Shown: positions 14,270-22,163 of the stretch, piece after piece | Numbering within the stretch: position 1 is the stretch's first letter | How the letters are laid out: the number at the start of each line of letters is the position of its first letter | DNA from: GWA2-46-10 sp964361435 | GTDB taxonomy: Bacteria > Patescibacteriota > Minisyncoccia > UBA6257 > Colwellbacteraceae | Direction of reading: 5' to 3' | Assembly: GCA_964361435.1 (NCBI GenBank) | Contig: CAYIAN010000005.1 | Coordinates: 1 to 22,685, forward strand | Length of the DNA: 22,685 nt | Made by a program: the position numbers and the translations under genes | The notes under the pieces: generated by a model | Databases searched by the model: none | Seen by the model: the letters and a program-made list of their open reading frames with translations, nothing else | Told to the model about the DNA's origin: nothing

Positions 14270-15490
14270 ATGGATCTAAAAACAGTCCTACAAGCAATTA
14301 ATCAGATATCGGAAGAGAAAGGCATCGATAGTGAAAGAGTCATCGAGGCTATGGAAAATTCTTTGGCTACTGCATACAGGCGAGAGTATCTCGACAAGGG
14401 CGCTGACGTACGCGCCAAATTAAACCGCAAAAACGGTGAGGTTAAATTTTTCCGCGTAAAGGAAGTGGTTGATGAAAATAGTGTGCGTATCATTGAAGAC
14501 GGAGAAGGGGAAGAAGAAATTAAAGAAACTTCAGTGATTCCGGAGGGAGAAGAACAGAAGCTTCCTCGATATAATGTAGAACGCCACATTATGTTAGAGA
14601 AGGCTCTCAAGGAAAAAAAAACAGCCAAGGTTGGCGATGAGATCGAATACCCCCTGGAGAGCCAAACCGACTTCGGGCGTATCGCTGCTCAAAACGCCAA
14701 GCAAGTTATTTTGCAGAGCTTAAGGGAAGCAGAAAGGGAATCCATCGCCGAAGAGCTTAAGGGCAAGGAGGGAAAGATTATCAGCGGTATAGTGCAGCGC
14801 TTCGAGCGCGGCAATGTATATGTGGATTTGGGGAGAACAACCGGAGTGATGTTCTCCAACGAATCTATCCCTGGAGAACACTATCGTTCCGGAGAGCGCC
14901 TCCGCTTCTATGTTCTTGCAGTTCAGAGAGAAGTAAGGGGGCCAGGAAGTGGCATCGTACTTTCTCGTTCGCATCCTAACTTTGTAAGCGAGCTTTTTGC
15001 CATGGAAATTCCTGAAATCGCCGATGGCATAGTGGAGATTAAAGCTATTGTGCGCGAACCCGGTTCACGCACCAAATTAGCAGTATCTTCAAATGCGGAC
15101 GAAATTGATCCTGTTGGTAGCTGTGTTGGTCAAAGGGGTACACGTATCATGGCTATCTCTAACGAGCTTGGTCAAGAGAAAATTGACGTAGTTGAATGGA
15201 GTGAAGATCAAGAGGATTTCATTGCCAACTCCATCAGTCCGGCCAAGGTTAGATCGGTTGAAATAGGAGAGGGCAGAACGGCCAAAGTCTTGGTTCCGGA
15301 AGACCAGCTTTCTCTAGCTATTGGCCGGGGAGGACAAAATGTCCGCTTAGCCGCCAAGCTTACGGGCTGGAAAATAGATGTGCGTTCTCAAGCAAGGCCA
15401 GAAGAATCCTTAAATGATGGCATTGGAGAAATTATTACAGACGAAAAAGAAGAGCCTGGGGAGGTTGAGGGGGAAGATAAGCCGGTTTAG
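14270..15490 (+). CDS. nusA: Transcription termination/antitermination protein NusA
   Basis: NusA binds RNA polymerase and modulates pausing, hairpin termination and antitermination. The 406 residues show the N-terminal polymerase-binding domain (EKGIDSERVIEAMENSLATAYRRE at about 14-37), an S1 domain (GKIISGIVQRFERGNVYVDL, about residue 166 on) and two KH domains (DPVGSCVGQRGTRIMAISNE at about 280, and LVPEDQLSLAIGRGGQNVRL at about 342). The C-terminus is a short acidic tail without the extra repeats of the E. coli protein. The usual partners rimP and infB are not adjacent. No Shine-Dalgarno sequence is visible, and a terminator-like hairpin sits directly upstream. Confidence 0.95.
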   Translation: MDLKTVLQAINQISEEKGIDSERVIEAMENSLATAYRREYLDKGADVRAKLNRKNGEVKFFRVKEVVDENSVRIIEDGEGEEEIKETSVIPEGEEQKLPRYNVERHIMLEKALKEKKTAKVGDEIEYPLESQTDFGRIAAQNAKQVILQSLREAERESIAEELKGKEGKIISGIVQRFERGNVYVDLGRTTGVMFSNESIPGEHYRSGERLRFYVLAVQREVRGPGSGIVLSRSHPNFVSELFAMEIPEIADGIVEIKAIVREPGSRTKLAVSSNADEIDPVGSCVGQRGTRIMAISNELGQEKIDVVEWSEDQEDFIANSISPAKVRSVEIGEGRTAKVLVPEDQLSLAIGRGGQNVRLAAKLTGWKIDVRSQARPEESLNDGIGEIITDEKEEPGEVEGEDKPV

Positions 15491-15512
15491 TATAGCCTTG
15501 AGGAGGACAAAG

Positions 15513-15527
15513 ATGAATAATAAATAA
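15513..15527 (+). CDS. Possible four-codon leader ORF before hppA
   Basis: ATG-AAT-AAT-AAA-TAA (MNNK) has a perfect AGGAGG at 15501-15506, six bases before its ATG. It ends two bases before the hppA ATG and is in a different frame. The strong ribosome site is 23 bases from hppA, too far for direct use, so hppA may be started by reinitiation after this mini-ORF. Confidence 0.3.
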   Translation: MNNK

Positions 15528-15529
15528 AA

Positions 15530-17530
15530 ATGAATCCAATTTTATTTTCAATTGTTTCAAGTGTAGCCGCTATCGTTTTTGCAGTGTGGCTGATTTTTAA
15601 AATTTATAGTTATCCGTCAGGGGATGAGAAAATGGCGGAGATAGCCAAAGCCATACAAATCGGCGCGAGAACGTATTTGAATCGTCAGTACACCACAATC
15701 GCTAAAGTCGCAGTTATAACCGCTGGTTTGATTGGATATTTCATCGGCGTCACAACTATGGCCGGTTTCATTGTTGGTGCTATTGCCTCTGGTTTAGCGG
15801 GATACATTGGGATGAGCGTCTCCGTGAGGGCTAACGTAAGGACGGCAGAAGCTGCAAAAAGTGGCATCTCAAAGGCATTTAATGTTGCCTTTCGCGGCGG
15901 GTCAGTCACGGGGTTGTTGGTTGTGGGTATGGCGCTTCTGGCAGTTGCTGGTTTCTATGCCGCCACAGATGACGTCATGGCACTTATTGGGCTCGGTCTT
16001 GGAGGAAGCCTGATTTCAGTGTTTGCGAGGCTCGGAGGAGGAATTTTCACCAAAGGAGCAGATGTTGGAGCTGATTTGGTGGGAAAACTGGAAGCGGGAA
16101 TACCAGAAGATGACCCAAGAAATCCGGCTGTTATAGCGGATAACGTTGGCGATAATGTCGGTGATGATGCGGGAATGGCCGCAGATTTATTTGAAACTTA
16201 TGCGATTACGGCAATCGCTACGATGATTTTAGGAAACCTTACTTTTCCAGGCTTAACGGATGCAATTTCTCTGCCCCTTATGATAGGAAGCGTAGCAATT
16301 ATAGCGTCAATTATCGGAATGTTTTTTGTAAGACTCAATAATGGTTCGAGGGGAATAATGAAGGCGCTTTACAAAGGTCTTGCTGTATCAAGTCTCCTAT
16401 CGCTTGTTGGCTTTTGGTACGTTCTAGATAAATATTTCACCGGTCTTGGAGACTTGAGTAACATAAAAATATTTTACTCACTTCTAGTGGGAATCATCGT
16501 GACTGTATTAATAGTCATTATTACTGAATACTACACATCAACTAAATTCCGACCCGTTAGGTCCATAGCGAATTCATCCGAAACCGGACACGGAACAAAC
16601 GTTATAACCGGTCTATCTGTGGGTATGGAAGCCACCGCGCTGCCCATAATCGTAATCGTTGCGGGGATTTTGGGCGCATATGCCGCTGGTGGCCTTTACG
16701 GAATTGCGTTGGCTGTAATGAGTATGCTTTCCATGGCGGGCATGATTGTCGCGATTGATGCGTATGGTCCCATAACGGACAATGCGGGAGGAATTGCTGA
16801 GATGGCTGGTCTTCCGGAATCAGTAAGAGAAGTTACGGATGCGCTGGATGCGGTGGGCAACACGACCAAAGCCGTTACAAAAGGATACGCAATCGGCTCC
16901 GCTGGTCTTGCCGCCGTGGTTTTGTTTGCATCGTACATTCAAGAGCTTCGGCTAAAAGCCCTGGGGGGAATCGGATTTACATTTGACCTTAGTGATCCGC
17001 TTGTAATTGCCGGGCTTTTCCTCGGAGGCATGATTCCATACCTCTTTGCGTCCATTTCAATGCGCGCCGTAGGGAAAGCAGCGGGAAGCGTTGTAAAAGA
17101 AGTTAGAAGACAGTTTAAGGAAATCCCAGGATTGATGGAAGGCAAGGCTAAGCCCGATTATGCAAGATGTGTTGATATTGTGACCAAAGCGGCTATAAAA
17201 GAAATGATAGTCCCGGCACTTTTGCCGATCGTGGTTACTATAGCAGTGGCATTTCTATTGGGAGCAGAGGCTCTAGGGGGCCTTTTGGTGGGTTCAATCA
17301 TCACCGGCATATTCGTTGCGCTCTCAATGACATCTGGGGGTGCAGCGTGGGACAATGCCAAGAAGTATATTGAAGCGGGCAATCTGGGAGGCAAGGGGTC
17401 AGCAGCGCACAAAGCAGCGATCACCGGCGACACAGTTGGTGATCCATATAAGGACACGGCAGGCCCAGCCATTAACCCCGTAATCAAGATAATCAACATA
17501 ATTGCGCTTTTGTTAGTGCCGTTTTTGTAG
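15530..17530 (+). CDS. hppA: Membrane-bound proton-pumping pyrophosphatase, K+-independent type
   Basis: This enzyme hydrolyses pyrophosphate and pumps ions across the membrane. The 666 residues form about 16 hydrophobic helices. The active-site signatures are clear: GGGIFTKGADVGADLVGK and the Asp-rich DDPRNPAVIADNVGDNVGDD (about residues 170-215), a middle DAYGPITDNAGGIAEM, and a late GSAAHKAAITGDTVGDPYKD. The motif GNTTKAVTKG carries Lys447 at the position that is Ala in potassium-dependent enzymes, so a K+-independent H+ pump is predicted. It would make ion gradient from biosynthetic pyrophosphate, useful in an organism with limited energy metabolism. The start is ATG 15530, which may depend on a mini-ORF upstream. 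Confidence 0.96.
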   Translation: MNPILFSIVSSVAAIVFAVWLIFKIYSYPSGDEKMAEIAKAIQIGARTYLNRQYTTIAKVAVITAGLIGYFIGVTTMAGFIVGAIASGLAGYIGMSVSVRANVRTAEAAKSGISKAFNVAFRGGSVTGLLVVGMALLAVAGFYAATDDVMALIGLGLGGSLISVFARLGGGIFTKGADVGADLVGKLEAGIPEDDPRNPAVIADNVGDNVGDDAGMAADLFETYAITAIATMILGNLTFPGLTDAISLPLMIGSVAIIASIIGMFFVRLNNGSRGIMKALYKGLAVSSLLSLVGFWYVLDKYFTGLGDLSNIKIFYSLLVGIIVTVLIVIITEYYTSTKFRPVRSIANSSETGHGTNVITGLSVGMEATALPIIVIVAGILGAYAAGGLYGIALAVMSMLSMAGMIVAIDAYGPITDNAGGIAEMAGLPESVREVTDALDAVGNTTKAVTKGYAIGSAGLAAVVLFASYIQELRLKALGGIGFTFDLSDPLVIAGLFLGGMIPYLFASISMRAVGKAAGSVVKEVRRQFKEIPGLMEGKAKPDYARCVDIVTKAAIKEMIVPALLPIVVTIAVAFLLGAEALGGLLVGSIITGIFVALSMTSGGAAWDNAKKYIEAGNLGGKGSAAHKAAITGDTVGDPYKDTAGPAINPVIKIINIIALLLVPFL

Positions 17531-17543
17531 TCGCTTCGGTTCT

Positions 17544-17567
17544 CGCCTGTATATATAGGTGGGGTTT
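17544..17567 (+). terminator. Weak hairpin after hppA
   Basis: CGCCT (17544-17548) can pair with AGGTG (17557-17561, one G-U pair), followed by GGGTTT. The stem is short and the T tract poor. Confidence 0.25.
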
Positions 17568-17599
17568 ACTTTTATGCCCATTCCTTTAATCTAAATAAT

Positions 17600-18205
17600 A
17601 TGGAAAACAAAGAAATGCAGTATTTTATACCGACCGTGATAGAGAAAACCCAGCGTGGAGAGCGTGCTTACGACATCTACTCACGCCTACTCAAGGACAA
17701 CATCATATTTTTAGGGGGTCCGATTACGAATGCGGTAGCCAATTCAGTAATCGCCCAACTGCTTCTTCTCGAGAACCAAGACCCAAAAAGGGATATAGAG
17801 ATATACATCAACTCCCCCGGGGGCTCGGTACCTGCAGGCATGGCTATCTACGATACTATGCAATTTATTAAACCCGATGTGCGTACGATTTGCGTGGGTA
17901 CGGCTGCATCCATGGGGGCTTTCTTGCTGTCAGCCGGAGCCAAAGGGAAAAGATATGCCCTACCCAACTCAGAGATTCTATTGCACCAAGTACACGTTGG
18001 TGGCGTTGAGGGCCAAGCAACCGATATAGAGATTGCTACTAAACAGATAATGAAGATCAAAAAGAGGGTCAACGAATTATTGTCCAATCACACGGGACAG
18101 AAGCTTGCTAAAATAGAAGATGATACGGAGAGAGATTTTTGGTTAACAGCCGAAGAAGCAAAAAAATACGGCGTTATTGATGAAGTCCTCAAAAAAGCTA
18201 AGTAA
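17600..18205 (+). CDS. clpP: ATP-dependent Clp protease proteolytic subunit
   Basis: ClpP is the serine peptidase that forms a barrel and degrades proteins unfolded by ClpX or ClpA/C. The 201 residues contain the catalytic triad: Ser104 in GTAASMGAFLL, His129 in EILLHQVHVGG and Asp179 in DDTERDFW. INSPGGSVPAGMAIYDTMQ precedes them, and AEEAKKYGVIDEVL closes the fold. One residue more than usual lies between His and the GG of the handle (HQVHVGG). There is no Shine-Dalgarno sequence. A weak TTTACT-N16-TAATCT would start transcription at the ATG itself. Its 3' end overlaps tyrS by 26 bases. Confidence 0.96.
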   Translation: MENKEMQYFIPTVIEKTQRGERAYDIYSRLLKDNIIFLGGPITNAVANSVIAQLLLLENQDPKRDIEIYINSPGGSVPAGMAIYDTMQFIKPDVRTICVGTAASMGAFLLSAGAKGKRYALPNSEILLHQVHVGGVEGQATDIEIATKQIMKIKKRVNELLSNHTGQKLAKIEDDTERDFWLTAEEAKKYGVIDEVLKKAK

Positions 18206-19394
18206 GGCGGAGCTTAAAGATCGTATCCTCAACAGAGGAGTCGATCATTTAATAGAGCGTAAGCATTTAGAAAAAGCGCTTTCTTCTGGGAAAAAACTGC
18301 GCGTTAAATTAGGGATTGACCCGACAAGCCCAGACTTACATTTAGGGCACGCGGTTGTTTTGAGAAAACTAGGCGACTTTCAAGCACTTGGTCACAAAAT
18401 AGTTTTTATCATAGGTGATTTCACGGCCAAAGTAGGAGATCCCTCCGGTGGGTCAAAAGAAAGGCCAGTATTAACAGATAAAGAAATCAAAATCAACATG
18501 AGGGGGTACCTTGCCCAAGCCGGAAAAATTATTAATATCAAAAAAACAGAAGTTAGATACAACAGCGAGTGGCTCTCGAGAAGGGTAGAAAATATTCTGG
18601 AGCTTGCCAAGGCAGCCACGATTAATCAAGTAAGCGAAAGGGCTGACTTCAGGGCGCGTATTAAAAACGGGCAGAAAGTCAGCATGCTGGAAGGATTGTA
18701 TTCGCTCCTTCAGGGATTTGATTCTGTGAATATTAAATCTGACGTAGAGATTGGAGGGAACGACCAGCTTTTAAACCTTTTAATGGGGAGACAAGTGCAA
18801 CGCTATTACGGAATGAAAGAACAGGACGTTTTAACCGTACCCCTTATTGAGGGAACTGATGGCACAGAGAAGATGAGTAAATCCAAGGGTAACTACATTG
18901 CTCTTAACGAAACAGCTAAGGACATGTTTGGAAAATTAATGTCTGTTCCCGATAGGTTAATCTATAAATACTTTGAGCTTTGCACTAATGTAGGTAAAGG
19001 TGAACTCAAACGTATCAAAACCGCATTAGCTAAGAAAAACACAAATCCCATGGAGTACAAGCTACTTCTAGCAAGGGAAATCGTAACTCTATATCACGGT
19101 AAGAACAAAGCCATCAAAGCCAAGGAAGAATTCATTAATGTTTTTCGCAAGAAGAATTTACCAAAGAGCATCCCAAGTAAGATTTTGCCTAGAAAGAACT
19201 ACTCACTGGTAGATTTCTTGGTTGTGACAGGTATAGCTTCTAGTAAAGGTGAAGCAAGGAGGTTAGTAGAACAGGGTGGAGTGAGGATTGAGGGCGGGAA
19301 AGCGAACGATCCTAATCTAGACGTACAACTTTCACCCAAAGCACTTCTACTCCAAGTGGGAAAGCAGAAATTCCTTAAGGTTAAAAGCAAGTAA
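18180..19394 (+). CDS. tyrS: Tyrosyl-tRNA synthetase
   Basis: It charges tRNA-Tyr. From ATG 18180 the protein has 404 residues. The class I signatures are HLGH (residues 54-57, within GIDPTSPDLHLGHAV) and KMSKS (231-235). A C-terminal S4-type RNA-binding domain (SLVDFLVVTGIASSKGEARR, about residues 343-362) completes the bacterial form. A TTG one codon earlier is possible. The start lies inside the end of clpP with a 26-base overlap in another frame and no Shine-Dalgarno sequence, so translation probably depends on ribosomes leaving clpP. It ends three bases before the 3' end of convergent tRNA-Trp. Confidence 0.96.
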   Translation: MKSSKKLSKAELKDRILNRGVDHLIERKHLEKALSSGKKLRVKLGIDPTSPDLHLGHAVVLRKLGDFQALGHKIVFIIGDFTAKVGDPSGGSKERPVLTDKEIKINMRGYLAQAGKIINIKKTEVRYNSEWLSRRVENILELAKAATINQVSERADFRARIKNGQKVSMLEGLYSLLQGFDSVNIKSDVEIGGNDQLLNLLMGRQVQRYYGMKEQDVLTVPLIEGTDGTEKMSKSKGNYIALNETAKDMFGKLMSVPDRLIYKYFELCTNVGKGELKRIKTALAKKNTNPMEYKLLLAREIVTLYHGKNKAIKAKEEFINVFRKKNLPKSIPSKILPRKNYSLVDFLVVTGIASSKGEARRLVEQGGVRIEGGKANDPNLDVQLSPKALLLQVGKQKFLKVKSK

Positions 19395-19397
19395 TCT

Positions 19398-19471
19398 TGG
19401 CGGGGGCACTAGGACTCGAACCTAGAAAACAACTTTTGGAGAGTTGCAGTTTACCATTAGCTTATGCCCCC
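19398..19471 (-). tRNA. tRNA-Trp (anticodon CCA)
   Basis: Acceptor GGGGGCA pairs with TGCCCCC. The anticodon stem CAACT/AGTTG holds the loop CTCCAAA, giving anticodon CCA for UGG codons. The T arm reads CTAGGTTCGAGTCCTAG. The discriminator is G and the 3' CCA is encoded (19398-19400). It lies 49 bases downstream of the membrane-protein gene on the same strand, possibly with its own weak promoter (TTGTTC-N16-TATAGA). Confidence 0.95.
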
Positions 19472-19520
19472 TAGTGTCTGTCTATATTTAACAGCAAAGA
19501 TGGAACAAGTAAACAGGACA

Positions 19521-20075
19521 TTAGGTCTGCTTAGTGCTACCCATCAATTTACCGAGAATAAAATTAGATTCCAACTTTTTATTAAGAATGACCCATTTAT
19601 AAAGAGCCGGGCTTAGGGTTATTGCGAAAACTACTGTTCCAGCGAGGTGAGCAAGCGTAAAGGGGATCTGCCCGATAAGAGCTTCCATAAATGGTTGATT
19701 GAAAAATAGGGGACCCACACTTAATCCAGTTACTGCGTCGTAGGCAATAGTTCCGGCTGCACCGTATATCAAAAAATTCTTTACTGAAGCAGCGCGATTC
19801 TTGAAGAACGCATACGCCCCAAGGCCCAATAGGCCGTAAGCCACCCCGGTAATTAAAGTCCAAGGCCCTACTTGCAAAACAGCGATATCGAAAATGACAA
19901 TACTTAGAAAAGCAAAAAGAAAACCGCCTAAGTATTTGTAACGCTTGGAGAAAGGCATGATGGTTGCCATAATAGGCTCTACGTTTGGGGGACGAAAGGG
20001 TAATAGGCGTACCAAGAAAACAACTATCCACCCGATAGTAAATTTTATCCAACCCCCAAATTTATCTTGTTGCAT
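19521..20075 (-). CDS. Small multi-helix membrane protein, possibly ECF transporter S-component-like
   Basis: This 184-residue protein has about five hydrophobic helices (for instance FTIGWIVVFLVRLLPF near the N-terminus, GFLFAFLSIVIFDIAVLQVG, and VAYGLLGLGAYAFF). The motif RLLPFRPPNVEPIMATIMPF resembles the N-terminal signature of small substrate-binding (S) components of ECF-type vitamin transporters and related DUF6580-like proteins. The substrate cannot be read and no ECF ATPase or T component is nearby. It begins 21 bases after tRNA-Gly and ends 49 bases before tRNA-Trp on the same strand, so it may be made from a mixed tRNA-mRNA transcript. GGAT before the ATG is a weak ribosome site. 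The gene is real; the family is tentative. Confidence 0.7.
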   Translation of the reverse strand: MQQDKFGGWIKFTIGWIVVFLVRLLPFRPPNVEPIMATIMPFSKRYKYLGGFLFAFLSIVIFDIAVLQVGPWTLITGVAYGLLGLGAYAFFKNRAASVKNFLIYGAAGTIAYDAVTGLSVGPLFFNQPFMEALIGQIPFTLAHLAGTVVFAITLSPALYKWVILNKKLESNFILGKLMGSTKQT

Positions 20076-20096
20076 AACTGTGATCCTACTTCTTTT

Positions 20097-20171
20097 TGGA
20101 GCGGGTGAGGAGAATCGAACTCCCGTCCCTACCTTGGCAAGGTAATATAATAGCCACTATACGACACCCGC
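20097..20171 (-). tRNA. tRNA-Gly (anticodon GCC)
   Basis: Acceptor GCGGGTG pairs with CACCCGC. The anticodon stem TTACC/GGTAG encloses TTGCCAA, giving anticodon GCC for GGC and GGU. The T arm GGGAGTTCGATTCTCCT is normal. The discriminator is T, followed by encoded CCA (20097-20099). The 5' end is two bases from the divergent promoter at 20173. Confidence 0.95.
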
Positions 20172-20172
20172 A

Positions 20173-20201
20173 TTTAAAGTAAGCAATTTATAGGTTAAGA
20201 T
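20173..20201 (+). promoter_or_regulatory. Promoter of the 20222 gene
   Basis: TTTAAA (20173-20178), a 17-base spacer and TAAGAT (20196-20201) put the transcription start near 20208. This leaves a leader of about 14 bases without a Shine-Dalgarno sequence. The -35 abuts the divergent tRNA-Gly. Confidence 0.5.
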
Positions 20202-20221
20202 ATGCCCCAGACGTTGTAAAG

Positions 20222-20854
20222 ATGAAAAACGTAATTCAAGAACTTATTGCAGAGAAAGGTAGGGAACTAGCCGCCATGGGGATAGCCCTGCTTTTAGTGG
20301 CTGCGGGGGTTCTAGCCGCTCACTTCTATACTCAAGGAGGCAGTCCCTTTGTTCCAGAAGAGATTACTGCAACCAGAGCCGAGATAAACAAAGCCCTTTC
20401 TAAGGGGATCAACGCTATGGAGGATACAATCAGCAACCTCAACGAACTGCTACGCCTAGAAAAAGAAGGCAATACAAGTGAAATTATCCAGAAGGTACCT
20501 GTATACAAAACCGATTTAGCGAAGGTAGGGCAAGTTCTTCTTAATATGCCTCAGGATATCCAGACAATTGCTGATTTGATTTCTCAGGTGAGGCCTAGGA
20601 GCGCGGGAAAACCGCTCTCAGAGGCTATGGGGCAAGCTGCTCAAGCTTCGATAGAGCTATTGCGCCTAAGAGAAGATATGGTTGTTCTATATGATGATCT
20701 TGATGCGCGTGCCAGGGGAGAAAAGACTGAAGAGTACAATTTGATAGTAGATAGGGTTAACCGTCAGGGCAGTCTCATTAATTCCCTATACGACGAGTTC
20801 CACACTAAGATAGCCGAATTTAGAGATCTTACCAAAGAACATAAAGATGAGTAG
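20222..20854 (+). CDS. Single-helix anchored helical protein, unknown
   Basis: This 210-residue protein has one N-terminal membrane helix (about residues 18-37, MGIALLLVAAGVLAAHFYTQ). The outer part is long and helical (for example RAEINKALSKGINAMEDTIS and RLREDMVVLYDDLDARARGE) with no cysteines or enzyme motif. The ATG follows a promoter by about 20 bases. The last eight bases overlap the start of the dehydrogenase gene, so the two are translated together, but this gives no clear functional link. No family is recognised. Confidence 0.75.
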   Translation: MKNVIQELIAEKGRELAAMGIALLLVAAGVLAAHFYTQGGSPFVPEEITATRAEINKALSKGINAMEDTISNLNELLRLEKEGNTSEIIQKVPVYKTDLAKVGQVLLNMPQDIQTIADLISQVRPRSAGKPLSEAMGQAAQASIELLRLREDMVVLYDDLDARARGEKTEEYNLIVDRVNRQGSLINSLYDEFHTKIAEFRDLTKEHKDE

Positions 20855-21974
20855 TCTTCCAAAAGATGTAATTGGACCAGAAAACGTAATCAGAGTATAC
20901 GATTCCAAGATAGGTATGGAGGGGTTCCTGGTTATTGATAACACCCTGGCTGGTCCTGGTAAAGGAGGATTTAGAATGACACCCGATGTGACTGTGGAGG
21001 AAGTGCTTAGATTAGCTCGCGCCATGACCCTAAAGAATGTCTTAGTGGGCGTGCCTTTCGGTGGAGCCAAGGCGGGTATTATTTGGAATGGTGGAAAGGA
21101 TAATCTGGAACTTAAGGAAAAATATGTGCGAAGTTTTGCGCGAGCCCTCAAACCATTCTTAGGTAAGCGCTACATCAGTGCGCCAGACGTTAACGTTGGA
21201 GAAAGAGAGATTAGGTGGTTTGTTGATGAGGCTCAGGATTGGAATGCCGCTACCGGCAAACCAGTAGATTTATGCACTTGGAGAGGGTTTAAAAAAATAT
21301 GCGGGATTCCGCACGAGTTAGGAAGTACGGGATTTGGAGTAGCGCACTCCACTCGTCAGGCGGCAGAAGTTTTAGGTATGGATATTAAAGGAACAAGAAT
21401 AGCCATTCACGGATTTGGCAACGTAGCTATGTTCACTCACAAATTCTTGAGTGAAATGGGAGCCAAGACGATAGCGGTAACTAATAGTAAACATGCTTTT
21501 TTTTCTGAGAATGGGTTGGATAATGATTTTTTAAATTCCGTTATCTCTGGAGAAAAGAAGTTAGACGACTATCCTGGAGAAAAGCTTTCTCTAGAAAAAT
21601 TTTGGGAGATAGAGTCTGATATTTTGATCCCCGCCTCAGTAACAGATGTTGTTAATGAGTTCAACAAAGAAAAGATAAAAACTAAGTTGATAGTTGAGGG
21701 AGCCAATATCCCAATGAAAGAAGGTATAGAAAACGAACTTTTTCAAAGGGGGATCATGGTTATTCCGGACATAGTTGCCAACAGCGGAGGAGTGATATCT
21801 TCATACGCTGAATACAAAGGGATGAATAAGGATCAAATGTTCAAGCTTATTAAAGAGAAGATTGTTCCCGTAACGAAAGAAGTGATGGAAAGAAGCATAG
21901 AGGAGAAAATCAACCCTAGGACCATAGCGATGCAGATAGCATCGGAGCGCTTGGAAAGATTGCGTAGCAAATAA
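20847..21974 (+). CDS. Glutamate/leucine/phenylalanine/valine-type dehydrogenase
   Basis: This NAD(P)-dependent enzyme oxidatively deaminates an amino acid, or runs in reverse; glutamate is the most likely substrate. The 375 residues carry GPGKGGFRM with Lys39, AMTLKNVLVGVPFGGAKAG with Lys63 and catalytic Lys75, and catalytic Asp114 in SAPDVNVGE. A Rossmann fold has GFGNVA at residues 189-194, and the late VEGANIP and IPDIVANSGGV motifs are present. It is shorter than the usual 410-450 residues of glutamate dehydrogenase, mainly at the N-terminus. Exact substrate is uncertain. The start overlaps the upstream gene by eight bases. Confidence 0.9.
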   Translation: MSSLPKDVIGPENVIRVYDSKIGMEGFLVIDNTLAGPGKGGFRMTPDVTVEEVLRLARAMTLKNVLVGVPFGGAKAGIIWNGGKDNLELKEKYVRSFARALKPFLGKRYISAPDVNVGEREIRWFVDEAQDWNAATGKPVDLCTWRGFKKICGIPHELGSTGFGVAHSTRQAAEVLGMDIKGTRIAIHGFGNVAMFTHKFLSEMGAKTIAVTNSKHAFFSENGLDNDFLNSVISGEKKLDDYPGEKLSLEKFWEIESDILIPASVTDVVNEFNKEKIKTKLIVEGANIPMKEGIENELFQRGIMVIPDIVANSGGVISSYAEYKGMNKDQMFKLIKEKIVPVTKEVMERSIEEKINPRTIAMQIASERLERLRSK

Positions 21975-21996
21975 TTTCAAAAAAGTCTTTATTTAG

Positions 21997-22049
21997 GTCT
22001 CCCTAGTGTCTGAGAATTGGAACCAGATATTAGAGAATCTTATGAAAAT
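21997..22049 (+). repeat. Direct repeat copy 1 flanking the small GC-rich cassette; coding-like
   Basis: Bases 21997-22023 match 22631-22657 at 25 of 27 positions, and the next 26 bases match at about 15. In one frame copy 1 reads VSLVSENWNQILENLMKI and stays open to a TAG at 22081. A TAG also lies just before it at 21994, so this is either a 25-codon ORF from GTG 22006 or a gene fragment. Confidence 0.75.
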
Positions 22050-22070
22050 CGCATCTCTAGAGACGACAAA

Positions 22071-22087
22071 ACTCCCTATTTAGGAGT
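22071..22087 (-). terminator. Minus-strand terminator of the small GC-rich gene
   Basis: On the minus strand ACTCC-TAAATAG-GGAGT is followed by TTTG, a modest intrinsic terminator about 80 bases after the stop at 22164. Confidence 0.5.
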
Positions 22088-22099
22088 CTCTTGTTGATG

Positions 22100-22137
22100 A
22101 CGTGTTGGAGCTCCCACGGGGCAAGCTCCAGACACGT
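22100..22137 (-). terminator. Long GC-rich hairpin at the end of the small GC-rich gene
   Basis: ACGTGT-TGGAGCT (22100-22112) pairs with AGCTCCA-G-ACACGT (22124-22137), 13 base pairs with one bulged base. It resembles in style the hairpins at 6122-6166 and 7951-7984, which also follow GC-rich minus-strand genes. Confidence 0.6.
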
Positions 22138-22163
22138 TGTGTCGCGCTTCCGTCCGTGGGGGC

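Noticed and set aside
19469..19480. CCCTAGTGTCTG beside tRNA-Trp, identical to part of the repeat at 22001
   Set aside because: A shared 12-mer is expected many times by chance in 22.7 kb and the match does not extend.
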